DNA of 64,000 bases from Bacillus gobiensis (GTDB lineage: Bacteria > Bacillota > Bacilli > Bacillales > Bacillaceae): assembly GCF_001278705.1 (NCBI RefSeq), contig NZ_CP012600.1, positions 1,116,190 through 1,180,189 of the forward strand. Direction: 5' to 3'. The position numbers were made by a program, and so were the translations under genes. The notes beneath the pieces were generated by a model. The model saw nothing but the letters and a program-made list of their open reading frames with translations. It was not told the DNA's origin and ran no database searches. Shown piece after piece: positions 1 through 9,672 of this stretch (its first letter is position 1; every line of letters starts with the position of its first letter).

Positions 1-443
1 ACGAGCGCCTGATTACTGGAATTGCACATGTCAGCAATGTGACCCAGATTAAAGTCCCAGCAAAAGAAGGACAGTTTACGGTTCAGACGGAAGTGTTTAA
101 AGCGATGGCTAATGCTGAAATCAGCGTCGATTTTTTCAACATTACTCCGAGTGAAATTGTTTATACAGTCCCGGGACAAGTCGCTGAGCTTGCGGAAAGA
201 ATTTTGAAGGAGCTTGGCTACCGCCCGGTCATTACACGAAATTGTGCGAAGGTTTCTGCGGTTGGTGCAGGAATAATGGGAGTACCAGGCGTGACCTCCA
301 AAATCGTTTCTGCCCTGTCGGAAAAAGAGATATCAATCCTGCAATCCGCGGACAGCCATACTACGATTTGGGTGCTCGTGCATGAAGAAAATCTGGCATC
401 AGCTGTAAATGCGCTTCACGAAGCATTTGAACTTTCAAAATAA
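1..443 (+). CDS. dapG: Aspartokinase I (DapG), C-terminal fragment
   Basis: The reading frame is open from the window edge (first full codon at base 3) to TAA at 441-443, so about 147 residues of the C-terminus are present. It consists of the paired ACT-type regulatory domains of a Bacillus aspartokinase (motifs VTQIKVPAKEG, FNITPSE, SAVGAGIMGVPG). The missing N-terminus would hold the kinase domain that phosphorylates aspartate, first step of the lysine/threonine/methionine and diaminopimelate pathway. The B. subtilis enzyme of this type is feedback-inhibited by diaminopimelate. It lies 30 bp before dapA, as in the B. subtilis operon. An internal GTG at 39 is not the real start. Confidence 0.93.
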   Translation, partial: ERLITGIAHVSNVTQIKVPAKEGQFTVQTEVFKAMANAEISVDFFNITPSEIVYTVPGQVAELAERILKELGYRPVITRNCAKVSAVGAGIMGVPGVTSKIVSALSEKEISILQSADSHTTIWVLVHEENLASAVNALHEAFELSK

Positions 444-473
444 ATGTGATTGAATCATGATGAGGTGAAAAAA

Positions 474-1349
474 ATGGATTTCGGAAATATTTCAACCGCA
501 ATGGTCACCCCTTTTGACAAAAAGGAAAATATCGACTTTCAAAAACTATCGACATTAATTGAATATTTATTAAGAAACGGTACCGATTCGATCGTCGTAG
601 CTGGAACAACCGGAGAATCCCCTACATTAACGACAGAAGAGAAAGCCGCTTTGTTTCAGTTTGTCGTCAAAGAAGTGAACGGACGTGTACCCGTCATTGC
701 AGGTACTGGCAGCAATAATACGAAAGCATCCATACAATTGACAAAAAAAGCAGAAGAAGCAGGCGTTGACGCGATTATGCTGGTCGTTCCGTATTACAAT
801 AAACCAAGCCAGGAAGGAATGTATCAGCACTTCAAGGCAATTGCGGAAGAAACTCCGCTGCCAATTATGCTGTACAATGTACCGGGCAGAACAGCTTCCT
901 CGCTTCTGCCGGAAACGATTGTGCGTCTTTCTGACCTGCCGAATATTGTCGCAGTGAAGGAAGCAAGCGGCAATCTGGATGCAATTACAACCATCATTTC
1001 GGAAACGGATGATCGTTTTCTCGTTTACTCCGGAGACGACAGTTTGACATTGCCTATTCTTTCTCTAGGAGGAAGAGGCGTTGTATCTGTCGCTTCCCAT
1101 GTTGTTGGAAACGACATGCAGGAAATGGTCACAAGCTTCAAAGCAGGAGAGATAGGTAAAGCAGCATCGCTTCATCAAAGCCTGCTCCCTATCATGAAAG
1201 AGCTTTTTTCAGCGCCGAGTCCGACGCCTGTAAAAACAGCATTGCAAATGAAGGGCTTGGATGTGGGACCTGTACGGATGCCGCTTATTCCATTGACAGA
1301 GAATGAGAGAAATAATTTAAGCTTCGTACTGAATGCCTATCATCGATAA
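474..1349 (+). CDS. dapA: 4-hydroxy-tetrahydrodipicolinate synthase
   Basis: 291 residues, the family's normal length. It condenses pyruvate with aspartate semialdehyde, first committed step to diaminopimelate, lysine and dipicolinate. Seen: the GTTGES loop near residue 45, the YYNKPSQEGM segment, the catalytic Tyr in LYNVPGR, and the Schiff-base Lys in VAVKEASG. The ATG at 474 was chosen because GAGGTGA sits just upstream (462-468) and the protein then begins MDFGNISTAM like its orthologues; an in-frame ATG at 450 would add eight unlikely residues. Cotranscribed with dapG. Confidence 0.96.
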   Translation: MDFGNISTAMVTPFDKKENIDFQKLSTLIEYLLRNGTDSIVVAGTTGESPTLTTEEKAALFQFVVKEVNGRVPVIAGTGSNNTKASIQLTKKAEEAGVDAIMLVVPYYNKPSQEGMYQHFKAIAEETPLPIMLYNVPGRTASSLLPETIVRLSDLPNIVAVKEASGNLDAITTIISETDDRFLVYSGDDSLTLPILSLGGRGVVSVASHVVGNDMQEMVTSFKAGEIGKAASLHQSLLPIMKELFSAPSPTPVKTALQMKGLDVGPVRMPLIPLTENERNNLSFVLNAYHR

Positions 1350-1421
1350 TAGAAAAATTTCTTTAAGCAAAATTTTAAATATTTCGCGGACAGATTTTTT
1401 GCCTGCGAAATATACGTAAGG

Positions 1422-1461
1422 ACAGCCGCTCTCATGAAAAAGAGAGCGGCTGTCTGTTTAA
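1422..1461 (+). terminator. Hairpin terminator after dapA
   Basis: Perfect 12-bp stem (1422-1433 with 1442-1453, ACAGCCGCTCTC) and a short loop, followed by a weak T-containing tail. An imperfect inverted repeat at 1381-1411 (ATTTCGC...GCGAAAT) precedes it. Confidence 0.7.
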
Positions 1462-1498
1462 ATTGATACATACACGAAAACCTAATATGGTGATTCGC

Positions 1499-1528
1499 TT
1501 GTTTTATAAATTCAAGTTCAGTTATAAT
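1499..1528 (+). promoter_or_regulatory. Sigma-A promoter of rnjB
   Basis: TTGTTT (1499-1504), 18-bp spacer, perfect TATAAT (1523-1528), about 48 bp before the rnjB start codon. Confidence 0.6.
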
Positions 1529-1575
1529 AAAGATAATTGTTTTGAACGGGCAAGAGAGATTAGGAGGATTAGAAT

Positions 1576-3243
1576 TTGAAAAAGAAAAATACAGAAAATA
1601 TTCGAATTATCGCCCTTGGAGGGGTAGGGGAGATTGGCAAAAATCTCTATGTGATTGAAATTGATTCCGAGATCTTCATTGTTGATGCAGGGCTTATGCA
1701 TCCTGAAAATGAAATGCTTGGAATTGACGTAGTGATCCCTGATATCAGTTATTTAATCGAACGGTCTGATCGTGTAAAAGCAATCTTTTTAACTCACGGC
1801 CACGAAGAAAGCATTGGTGGCGTTTTTTATTGTTTAAACAAATTTTCAGTACCTGTCTACGGAACAAAACTAACTCTTGCTTTATTAAAAGAAAATTTTA
1901 AGCAGTTTCGTCCATCTTCAAAAGCGGATTTTCGTGAAATTCATTCAGATTCCGTGATTACGTTCAATTCAACAAAAGTATCGTTTTTCAGAACAAATCA
2001 CAGCATCCCAGATTCAGTAGGAGTCAGCTTTAAAACGTCTTTAGGCTCCATCGTTTGTACCGGGGATTTTAAATTTGACCAAACGCCTTCTGCCACACAG
2101 GCAAGTGATATCGGCAAGATGGCGAACATTGGAACAGAAGGGGTTTTGTGTCTTTTATCAGACAGCGCTAACGCTGAGAAGCCGGGGTATACACCATCGG
2201 AAGCCGTAGTAAAAGCTGAAATTTCAGACGCTATTTACGGATCGGAAAACAGGGTGATCGTTGCAGTCGCAGCATCGAATGTAATCAGAATCCAGCAGGT
2301 AATCGATGCAGCTATTCAACACGGCAGAAAGCTCGCCATTGCCGGAAAAGAAATCCAATCCATCTTACAGCTTGCAATAAAACAAGGTATTATTGAAGTT
2401 GAAGAAGAAATATTTGTCCCGCTGCAGGAAATAAAAAACCAACCAAAAAATCAAGTGGTTGTTTTAACCGCGGGAAGCCATGGCGAACCGCTTGCGGCAC
2501 TTACGAAAATGGTGCGCCAAGGCCATAAGCAAATCTCAATCGAAGAAGGCGACACGATTCTTATTGCATCTACGCCAATACCCGGACATGAGCTTATCTA
2601 CTCAAAAACAGTCAATCTGTTAACGCGTGCAGGAGCAAACGTTGTTTTTGCCCAAAAACGTGTCCACGTAACGGGACATGGCTTTCAGGAAGAGTTGAAG
2701 CTGATGCTGAATTTGATGAAGCCGAAGTATTTGATTCCGGTCAACGGGGAATACAGGATGCAAAAAGCCCACTCCAAACTAGCAGAAGAAACCGGCATGA
2801 AGCGGAGCGATATCTTTTTGCTGGATAAGGGAGACGTTGTGGAATTCCGCGGCCAAAACGTGAAAGTCGGCGAGAAAGTGACGTACGGTAATATACTAAT
2901 TGACGGATTAGGGGTAGGCGATATCGGAAATATTGTTCTCAGGGACCGTCGCTTGCTCTCTCAGGATGGTATTCTTATCGTTGTGGTTACTTTGGATAAA
3001 AAGAAAAAACAGCTGGTAGCCGGTCCTGAAATCATAACCCGCGGATTTGTGTATGTCAGGGAATCTGAACAGCTAATCGTGCAAGCGACAGAGCTGGTTC
3101 GTCAGATTACTGTTGAGAATACTGAGAATTCGATCGTGGAATGGTCGACTCTAAAACAAAACATGAGAGATAAACTCAACCAATTTTTATACGAAAAAAC
3201 CAAACGCAAGCCGATGATCATTCCGATCATTATGGAAGTTTAA
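1576..3243 (+). CDS. rnjB: Ribonuclease J2
   Basis: 555 residues, the same length as B. subtilis RNase J2. Beta-CASP metallo-beta-lactamase endo/5'-exoribonuclease that partners RNase J1 in mRNA decay and rRNA maturation. The motif at about residues 74-79 reads HGHEES where J1-type enzymes have HGHEDH, so a metal-binding His is lost, as is typical of the weakly active J2 subunit. Later motifs (CTGDFKFDQTP, SDSANAEKPGYTPSE, VTGHGFQEELK) and the C-terminal domain are intact. TTG start at 1576 with TAGGAGG upstream. Monocistronic: own promoter, terminator directly after the stop. Confidence 0.96.
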   Translation: MKKKNTENIRIIALGGVGEIGKNLYVIEIDSEIFIVDAGLMHPENEMLGIDVVIPDISYLIERSDRVKAIFLTHGHEESIGGVFYCLNKFSVPVYGTKLTLALLKENFKQFRPSSKADFREIHSDSVITFNSTKVSFFRTNHSIPDSVGVSFKTSLGSIVCTGDFKFDQTPSATQASDIGKMANIGTEGVLCLLSDSANAEKPGYTPSEAVVKAEISDAIYGSENRVIVAVAASNVIRIQQVIDAAIQHGRKLAIAGKEIQSILQLAIKQGIIEVEEEIFVPLQEIKNQPKNQVVVLTAGSHGEPLAALTKMVRQGHKQISIEEGDTILIASTPIPGHELIYSKTVNLLTRAGANVVFAQKRVHVTGHGFQEELKLMLNLMKPKYLIPVNGEYRMQKAHSKLAEETGMKRSDIFLLDKGDVVEFRGQNVKVGEKVTYGNILIDGLGVGDIGNIVLRDRRLLSQDGILIVVVTLDKKKKQLVAGPEIITRGFVYVRESEQLIVQATELVRQITVENTENSIVEWSTLKQNMRDKLNQFLYEKTKRKPMIIPIIMEV

Positions 3244-3268
3244 ACCGGGACGATCCCGGTTTTTTCTT
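3243..3268 (+). terminator. Terminator of rnjB
   Basis: AACCGGGA, loop, TCCCGGTT, then TTTTTCTT: a compact stem with a T-run, starting at the rnjB stop codon. Confidence 0.9.
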
Positions 3269-3336
3269 ATGTCAAGGCATGAAAAGTGCGCCTCATGAAA
3301 ATACTATCCAAAGAACACTTGGAAAGGGTGGTGCAT

Positions 3337-4089
3337 ATGAGCAAGAATCATGCAGACACAAATGCTGGAGATTACCCTCAGGAAGAACCGAAAAAACAGC
3401 CGGAAAAAGAAAACATCCTCAACAAGATCCAGCAGATGGGAGAAACGAATCTTCCGCAAATGGGGCAGGATACAAATATCCACTGTTTAACGATCATAGG
3501 TCAAATCGAAGGGCATGTACAATTGCCGCCGCAAAACAAAACGACAAAATATGAGCATGTGATACCGCAAATAGTAGCTGTTGAACAAAATTCTAAAATT
3601 GAAGGATTGCTAATCATTTTAAATACTGTAGGAGGAGACGTGGAAGCTGGTCTTGCGATTGCAGAAATGCTTGCCTCTCTTTCAAAACCGACCGTATCCA
3701 TTGTACTTGGAGGTGGCCATAGCATCGGAGTGCCGATTGCAGTGTCATGTGATTATTCTTATATTGCAGAATCTGCAACGATGACCATTCATCCCGTCAG
3801 GCTGACAGGTCTTGTCATCGGTGTTCCGCAAACCTTTGAATATTTGGACAAAATGCAGGAACGCGTCATCAACTTTGTTACGGCCCACTCCGAAATATCG
3901 GATGAGAAATTCAAAGAGTTAATGCTCTCAAAAGGTAATTTAACAAGAGATATCGGTACGAATGTCATCGGTAAAGACGCTGTAAAATTTGGGTTAATCA
4001 ATGAGGTCGGAGGAGTAGGACAGGCGATCAAAAAGCTAAATGAGCTAATTGAAAAAGGGAATCAAAAGAATGGGGAGTTATTGCAGTGA
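3337..4089 (+). CDS. tepA: TepA, ClpP-like protease
   Basis: 250 residues. Clp-protease-fold protein called translocation-enhancing peptidase in B. subtilis (YmfB); a cytoplasmic role in protein export or spore development has been proposed. Seen: [18 protein letters not shown], then the nucleophile segment [14 protein letters not shown] near residue 130, and [10 protein letters not shown]. The ATG at 3337 follows GGAAAGGGTGG and starts at MSKNHA, matching the family; an ATG at 3286 would add 17 residues without a good ribosome binding site. Overlaps ylzJ by 4 bp. Confidence 0.92.
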   Translation: MSKNHADTNAGDYPQEEPKKQPEKENILNKIQQMGETNLPQMGQDTNIHCLTIIGQIEGHVQLPPQNKTTKYEHVIPQIVAVEQNSKIEGLLIILNTVGGDVEAGLAIAEMLASLSKPTVSIVLGGGHSIGVPIAVSCDYSYIAESATMTIHPVRLTGLVIGVPQTFEYLDKMQERVINFVTAHSEISDEKFKELMLSKGNLTRDIGTNVIGKDAVKFGLINEVGGVGQAIKKLNELIEKGNQKNGELLQ

Positions 4090-4301
4090 TATTATATACA
4101 ACGACTCCGCTGGAAATCGTTTTTGCCAATAACGAAAAAGACGCTGCAAACCGGCAATTGACAGAAGTAAATGGGATCCCTGTGCTTGTCGAAATTGCCG
4201 GTGATGAAGCAGAGATTATTCAGGTCATGAGTACAGACCCGATGCATTTTCTTCAACAGGAAGTAAACCCCGGCCAAAAAATAAAGCTGAGCTTGAAATA
4301 G
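4086..4301 (+). CDS. ylzJ: YlzJ-like protein
   Basis: 71 residues, GTG start overlapping the tepA stop (GTGA), so translationally coupled. A small conserved Bacillus protein always next to tepA; function unknown. No signal peptide or membrane segment is visible. Confidence 0.82.
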   Translation: MILYTTTPLEIVFANNEKDAANRQLTEVNGIPVLVEIAGDEAEIIQVMSTDPMHFLQQEVNPGQKIKLSLK

Positions 4302-4324
4302 GTTTTAGCTTGGAACAGCTTGTA

Positions 4325-4333
4325 TGGTATAAT
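4325..4333 (+). promoter_or_regulatory. Extended -10 promoter for spoIIIE
   Basis: TGGTATAAT: a TGn extension plus perfect TATAAT at 4328-4333. The -35 is not clear, common for extended -10 promoters. Confidence 0.5.
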
Positions 4334-4350
4334 GAAGTAAGATTTTTGTT

Positions 4351-4376
4351 GCAGCCAGATTAGGCTGCTTTTGTTA
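4351..4376 (+). terminator. Terminator-like hairpin in the spoIIIE leader
   Basis: GCAGCC, 6-nt loop, GGCTGC, TTTTGTT. It lies between the extended -10 (4328-4333) and the spoIIIE start, so it could attenuate that transcript as well as end the tepA-ylzJ message. Confidence 0.65.
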
Positions 4377-4409
4377 TTCGGTATAGAATTTTTCGGTAAG
4401 GTGATGAGA

Positions 4410-6758
4410 TTGGCAAAAACAAAACGCAGGTCAAAAAAAAAATCGGTGAAGAAATTATCGATTAAATATGAGCTATATGGCTTATTATGTATCGCAATTT
4501 CGATTATTGCCGTTCTTCAACTTGGAGTCGTCGGCAATACGTTTGTTTATTTGTTCCGTTTTTTTATGGGCGAATGGTTTATCCTTTGTCTTATTTCTTT
4601 ATTTTTAATTGGTGTTTCAGTATTTTGGAAGAAAAAAACCCCAACGTTTTTTACGAGGAGAAAAGCTGGGGTTTATTGCATCATTGCAAGTATACTCTTG
4701 CTCTCTCACATTATGCTTTTTCAAAATGCGGCAAATGGCATGCATTCTCCGAGTGTAATCAGGGTAACATGGGAGCTGTTTAGTGAGGAATTAAAAGGAC
4801 AACGGGGACAAGCAGATCTCGGTGGCGGCATGATCGGCGCCGTTTTATTTGCCGCCTCGTATTTCCTGTTTGCTTCATTTGGATCGCGTCTGGTGGCGAT
4901 TTTGCTTATCTTGATCGGGATTGTCCTGATTACTGACAGATCCCTGCAGGAGATGCTGAAAAAATTTGGCGGTCCGGTGTTCCGTTTTTTCCAGAACCAA
5001 TGGTCTTCTTTTATCGATGATCTAAAGCAGCTCCGGGCAGGTGCAAAATCTTCAAAAACGAAATCTGCAAAAAAACAGAAGGTCCGGAAAAAGCCCGCTG
5101 AAGAAAAAGATGTTGAAGACGCCTGGGAGCCGGAACCATCTCAGCCGGTTCACAGTGAGCCCATCATCTCAAGCTTTTCTGATCGGGATGATTTTCAATC
5201 TGAAATTCCTGAGGATGAACAACCTGGCTCCGGGCAAAAAGCACCCGCAGCAAAAAACAAAACAGAAGAATCAGGTGAATCTCCTGCAAATGAAAATGTA
5301 GCCATTACGTTTTCTGAACCGGAAAACAAGGATTACCATCTTCCCTCGATTGAGTCTCTTTCCCAGCCGGCTCATTCCGGCCAGCTAACGGATAAGAAAA
5401 ATATTTATGAGAATGCAAGAAAGCTTGAGCGGACGTTTCAAAGCTTCGGAGTTAAGGCAAAAGTGACTCAAGTTCATCTTGGACCAGCGGTGACAAAGTA
5501 TGAAGTTTACCCGGATGTAGGTGTAAAAGTAAGCAAAATCGTTAATTTAAGCGATGATTTGGCTCTTGCCCTTGCTGCGAAGGATATCCGGATTGAAGCG
5601 CCGATTCCGGGAAAATCAGCAATTGGAATCGAGGTACCGAATGCTGAAGTTGCGATGGTTTCCTTGCGGGAGGTGCTGGAATCCAAGCTCAATGACCGGC
5701 CGGACGCCAAGCTTTTGATTGGGCTTGGTCGTAATATTTCCGGTGAAGCGGTGCTTGCCGAGTTAAACAAAATGCCTCATTTACTCGTTGCAGGCGCGAC
5801 CGGAAGCGGAAAAAGCGTTTGCGTAAATGGAATTATCATCAGCATTCTTATGAGAGCGAAGCCGCATGAAGTGAAGCTGATGATGATTGACCCAAAAATG
5901 GTTGAGCTTAACGTGTACAATGGAATTCCGCATCTTCTTGCGCCGGTCGTGACCGATCCGAAAAAAGCTTCACAAGCGCTGAAAAAGGTCGTTAACGAGA
6001 TGGAGCGAAGATATGAATTGTTTTCACATACCGGTACGCGTAATATCGAAGGCTTTAACGACTATATCAAAAGAAGCAATCAGGAAGAAGGCGCTATGCA
6101 GGCGGAGCTTCCATATATCGTTGTGATCGTCGATGAGCTCGCCGACTTAATGATGGTGGCTTCATCCGATGTGGAGGACAGCATAACAAGACTGTCGCAA
6201 ATGGCAAGGGCAGCCGGAATCCATATGATTATCGCGACTCAACGTCCTTCTGTTGATGTCATTACAGGGGTCATTAAAGCGAATATTCCTTCACGGATTG
6301 CATTTAGCGTTTCCTCTCAAATTGATTCAAGGACCATTCTCGATATGGGCGGCGCGGAAAAGCTTCTGGGCCGCGGGGACATGCTGTTCCTTCCGGTCGG
6401 GGCAAATAAACCGGTACGGGTACAAGGGGCGTTTTTGTCTGACGAAGAAGTAGAAAAAATCGTGGATTATGTGATCACACAGCAAAAAGCACAATATCAG
6501 GAGGAAATGATTCCTGATGAAGTTTCTGAACCGCAAGCAGAAGTATCAGATGATTTATATGATGAAGCAGTTGAGCTGGTCGTCGGTATGCAGACGGCGT
6601 CAGTATCTATGCTGCAAAGACGATTCAGAATCGGATACACTCGGGCTGCAAGGTTAATTGACTATATGGAGGATCGGGGAGTCGTCGGTCCTTATGAAGG
6701 CAGCAAGCCGAGGGAAGTCCTTTTATCAAAAGAAAAATATGAAGAGCTTTCTTCTTAA
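4410..6758 (+). CDS. spoIIIE: DNA translocase SpoIIIE (FtsK family)
   Basis: 782 residues. Pumps the chromosome into the forespore through the sporulation septum and clears trapped DNA in vegetative septa. N-terminus: Lys/Arg-rich start, then four or more membrane segments (about residues 20-165); next an acidic/polar linker (about 210-340), then the motor with Walker [10 protein letters not shown], Walker [14 protein letters not shown], and the C-terminal gamma winged-helix that reads SRS/KOPS-type DNA ([18 protein letters not shown]). TTG at 4410 was preferred because the protein then starts MAKTKRR like SpoIIIE and AAGGTGA lies 5-6 nt upstream; ATG 4404 is the alternative. Confidence 0.95.
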   Translation: MAKTKRRSKKKSVKKLSIKYELYGLLCIAISIIAVLQLGVVGNTFVYLFRFFMGEWFILCLISLFLIGVSVFWKKKTPTFFTRRKAGVYCIIASILLLSHIMLFQNAANGMHSPSVIRVTWELFSEELKGQRGQADLGGGMIGAVLFAASYFLFASFGSRLVAILLILIGIVLITDRSLQEMLKKFGGPVFRFFQNQWSSFIDDLKQLRAGAKSSKTKSAKKQKVRKKPAEEKDVEDAWEPEPSQPVHSEPIISSFSDRDDFQSEIPEDEQPGSGQKAPAAKNKTEESGESPANENVAITFSEPENKDYHLPSIESLSQPAHSGQLTDKKNIYENARKLERTFQSFGVKAKVTQVHLGPAVTKYEVYPDVGVKVSKIVNLSDDLALALAAKDIRIEAPIPGKSAIGIEVPNAEVAMVSLREVLESKLNDRPDAKLLIGLGRNISGEAVLAELNKMPHLLVAGATGSGKSVCVNGIIISILMRAKPHEVKLMMIDPKMVELNVYNGIPHLLAPVVTDPKKASQALKKVVNEMERRYELFSHTGTRNIEGFNDYIKRSNQEEGAMQAELPYIVVIVDELADLMMVASSDVEDSITRLSQMARAAGIHMIIATQRPSVDVITGVIKANIPSRIAFSVSSQIDSRTILDMGGAEKLLGRGDMLFLPVGANKPVRVQGAFLSDEEVEKIVDYVITQQKAQYQEEMIPDEVSEPQAEVSDDLYDEAVELVVGMQTASVSMLQRRFRIGYTRAARLIDYMEDRGVVGPYEGSKPREVLLSKEKYEELSS

Positions 6759-6762
6759 ACAA

Positions 6763-6792
6763 AACACCCGCCAATTTGGCGGGTGTTATTTT
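6763..6792 (+). terminator. Terminator of spoIIIE
   Basis: Perfect 12-bp stem AACACCCGCCAA / TTGGCGGGTGTT followed by ATTTTAG. Confidence 0.88.
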
Positions 6793-6955
6793 AGTGTTGA
6801 ATAATATTATTATGTAAACTAAAGTGATCTGTGGTTTTTCTTTACCACATACATATTTTGTTTATAGAGCAGACACAATAGACAGGAAGTTGCTGCTTTC
6901 ATGTTTTTCGGACTAAAACAAGTCAGGGCTTTTGTTTCCCTAATTTTTTTTCAAT

Positions 6956-6964
6956 TGGTATAAT
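6956..6964 (+). promoter_or_regulatory. Extended -10 promoter for the ymf operon
   Basis: TGGTATAAT at 6956-6964, same form as before spoIIIE. The rest of the 280-bp gap (6793-7040) shows no gene. Confidence 0.5.
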
Positions 6965-7040
6965 GACATTCATAAGCGGATTAGCGATTTATACCAATCT
7001 TTCTACATATGATTAAAGAATAGCAAAAGGAGGTCATACA

Positions 7041-8321
7041 TTGAAAGGCTTAACTGAAACGAAGCATAAACAAAACGGCTTAACTGCTCATTTCATAAAA
7101 ACAGAAAAATTTAAAACGATAACTGTAACTTTTAAAATGCTTGCGCCTTTGCAAAAAGAGACGGTGACGAAACGGGCGCTATTTCCTTATGTGCTTCAAA
7201 GAGGCACGAAGAACTATCCGAAAACATCGGACATCCAAGCATACTTAGATACGTTATATGGGGCCACTTTTTCTGTGGATCTAACGAAAAAAGGGGAACA
7301 GCATGTCATTTCCTTTCGGATGGAAGTGGCGAATGAAAAGTTTTTATCCGACCAAACGCCGCTTCTTGAAAAAGCCATGCAGCTTTTTTCAGAAATAATC
7401 TTCATCCCTGGTCTGGAAAACGATACATTCTCCGCCCACTATGTCTCTCAGGAAAAACGAACGATGAAACAAAGAATTCAAGCGGTATTCGATGATAAAA
7501 TGAGATACTCAAATTTACGTCTCGTGCAGGAAATGTGCAAGGATGAACCATATGCCCTACACGTCAATGGAGAACTTGAAGATGTTGAACAGATTACAGA
7601 GCAAGATTTGTACGATGCGTATCAAAAAGCTTTGCATGAGGATCAGCTAGATCTGTACATCGTAGGGGACATCGACGAGCAGCAGGTTCAAAACCTGACG
7701 GAAAAATTTTTCCAGACTAAAGACAGAGAGAACCGCTTATTTCAGGCAGCCGAGGCCAAAGGCGGGCAAGAGCCTAAGGAAGTTATTGAAGATTCAGATG
7801 TCAAGCAAGGAAAATTAAACATTGGCTACAGAACAAACATTCATTACGGCGATGAAGATTATCCGGCACTCCAAGTTTTCAATGGACTGTTCGGCGGATT
7901 TTCCCATTCAAAGCTATTCATTAATGTCAGGGAAAAGGAAAGCCTTGCCTACTATGCAGCATCCCGTGTCGAAAGCTTTAAAGGACTTTTAATGGTGATG
8001 TCGGGAATTGAAGTGAAAAATTACGAAAAAGCCGTCACCATTATTCAAGAACAGTTTCAGGCGATGAAAAATGGGGATTTTTCGGAAGATGAAATTGCCC
8101 AAACGAAGGCCGTCATCAAAAATCAGATGCTTGAAACGCTGGATACCTCTCATGGTGTTACAGAGCTTTTGTATCAGCAGGCTGCAGCACATGAAGAAAA
8201 AAGCGTTGAAGACATTCTTGAAGCCATTGAACGTGTGACAAAAGATGAAATCGTTCAAGCAGCCGCAAAAATCGAGCTCGATACCACCTATTTTTTAAAG
8301 GGATCGGAGGGAGAAGCTTAA
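7041..8321 (+). CDS. ymfF: M16-family protein YmfF (inactive zinc site)
   Basis: 426 residues with the two-lobed M16 (insulinase/processing peptidase) fold but no HxxEH zinc motif in the N-terminal half, so probably the non-catalytic partner of YmfH directly downstream (1-bp gap). TTG start at 7041 with AAAGGAGGT. In B. subtilis ymfF and ymfH also sit in tandem. Substrate unknown. Confidence 0.88.
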   Translation: MKGLTETKHKQNGLTAHFIKTEKFKTITVTFKMLAPLQKETVTKRALFPYVLQRGTKNYPKTSDIQAYLDTLYGATFSVDLTKKGEQHVISFRMEVANEKFLSDQTPLLEKAMQLFSEIIFIPGLENDTFSAHYVSQEKRTMKQRIQAVFDDKMRYSNLRLVQEMCKDEPYALHVNGELEDVEQITEQDLYDAYQKALHEDQLDLYIVGDIDEQQVQNLTEKFFQTKDRENRLFQAAEAKGGQEPKEVIEDSDVKQGKLNIGYRTNIHYGDEDYPALQVFNGLFGGFSHSKLFINVREKESLAYYAASRVESFKGLLMVMSGIEVKNYEKAVTIIQEQFQAMKNGDFSEDEIAQTKAVIKNQMLETLDTSHGVTELLYQQAAAHEEKSVEDILEAIERVTKDEIVQAAAKIELDTTYFLKGSEGEA

Positions 8322-8322
8322 A

Positions 8323-9603
8323 ATGAAAACCGAGACATTTGAACAGCTTCAGGAAACCTTATATCACGAAAAAATGAAAACCGGTCTTGAGGTGTATGTA
8401 CTTCCTAAAACCGGATTTAACAAAACATATGCCACATTTACTACGAAGTACGGATCTATTGACAATCAGTTTGTCCCGCTGCAAAAAAACGAGATGATCC
8501 ATGTGCCGGATGGGATCGCTCATTTTCTTGAGCACAAGCTATTTGAGAAGGAAGATGGCGATGTTTTTCAGCAATTTAGCAAGCATGGCGCTTCAGCCAA
8601 CGCGTTTACTTCCTTTACACGGACCGCTTATTTGTTTTCAAGCACCTCAAATGTCGAGCGCAATCTGGAAACATTGATCGACTTTGTTCAAGATCCTTAC
8701 TTCACAGAAAAAACGGTAGAAAAAGAAAAAGGGATTATCGGACAGGAAATTCACATGTATGAGGATAATCCTGATTGGCGGCTGTTTTTCGGTTTGATCC
8801 AGAATATGTATGAAGAGCATCCTGTTAAAATTGATATCGCCGGAACAGTAGAAAGCATTTCTCATATTACAAAAGATTTGCTGTACGAATGCTACAACAC
8901 GTTTTATCATCCGAGCAACATGCTGTTGTTTGTCGTTGGTCCGGTAGATCCTGAGGCAATTATTACACAGGTCAGGGAAAATCAAGAGAAGAAACCTTTT
9001 ACGGATCAGCCGGAAATCGCCAGAAAGGATATTAAAGATCCCGACCATGTTATAAAAAAAGTAAATGAAATTAAAATGAGTGTGCAGCGATCCAAATGCT
9101 TAGTTGGAGTAAAAGCGAAAAATCCATTCAAACAAGGAGATGAGCTGCTTACCCATGAGCTGGCAATGAATTTGCTGCTTGAATGCTTGTTCGGCAAGAG
9201 CTCTTCCAACTATGAAGAGCTTTACGAAAAAGGATTGATTGACGAGACATTCAGCTATGATTACACCGAAGAGTATGGATTTGGCTTCGTGTCTGTCGGA
9301 GGGGATACCGATTCTCCGGACGAACTGGCAAGCGCTCTGCAAGAAACTTTGCTGAAAGCATCATCCATTGTGAGCGAACAAAAAATGGAATTGGCTCGAA
9401 AGAAGAAAATCGGACAGTTTTTAAAAGCAATGAATTCACCGGAATATATCGCTAATCAATTTACGAGATATGCCTTTAGTCAAATGAATCTTCTAGAAGT
9501 TGTCCAATTCCTTGAACGGATTAAGCTTTCAGATATTATGAAAATTGCCGATGAGGAATTTTCTGAGAACAGAATCACGGTTTGTAAAGTGGTCCCTAAA
9601 TAG
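8323..9603 (+). CDS. ymfH: M16-family zinc protease YmfH
   Basis: 426 residues. Intact zinc motif HFLEH at residues 67-71 and the distal glutamate in GQEIHMYEDNP near residue 143, so a catalytically competent M16 peptidase. The C-terminal repeat of the fold follows. Pairs with YmfF; such pairs usually form a heterodimeric peptidase chamber. Cytoplasmic (no signal peptide). Cellular substrate not known. Confidence 0.92.
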   Translation: MKTETFEQLQETLYHEKMKTGLEVYVLPKTGFNKTYATFTTKYGSIDNQFVPLQKNEMIHVPDGIAHFLEHKLFEKEDGDVFQQFSKHGASANAFTSFTRTAYLFSSTSNVERNLETLIDFVQDPYFTEKTVEKEKGIIGQEIHMYEDNPDWRLFFGLIQNMYEEHPVKIDIAGTVESISHITKDLLYECYNTFYHPSNMLLFVVGPVDPEAIITQVRENQEKKPFTDQPEIARKDIKDPDHVIKKVNEIKMSVQRSKCLVGVKAKNPFKQGDELLTHELAMNLLLECLFGKSSSNYEELYEKGLIDETFSYDYTEEYGFGFVSVGGDTDSPDELASALQETLLKASSIVSEQKMELARKKKIGQFLKAMNSPEYIANQFTRYAFSQMNLLEVVQFLERIKLSDIMKIADEEFSENRITVCKVVPK

Positions 9604-9632
9604 CCATCCTTCGCCAAGAGGGATGGTTTTCC
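9604..9632 (+). terminator. Terminator of ymfFH
   Basis: CCATCC, 11-nt loop, GGATGG, TTTT, immediately after the ymfH stop. Confidence 0.8.
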
Positions 9633-9672
9633 CGTATGATGGATAGAAAAAAGAAAGCGGGGTTTTTAGAAC

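Noticed and set aside
7041..8321. YmfF as an active zinc peptidase
   Set aside because: No HxxEH or inverted HxxEH motif in the N-terminal half; better seen as the inactive partner of YmfH.
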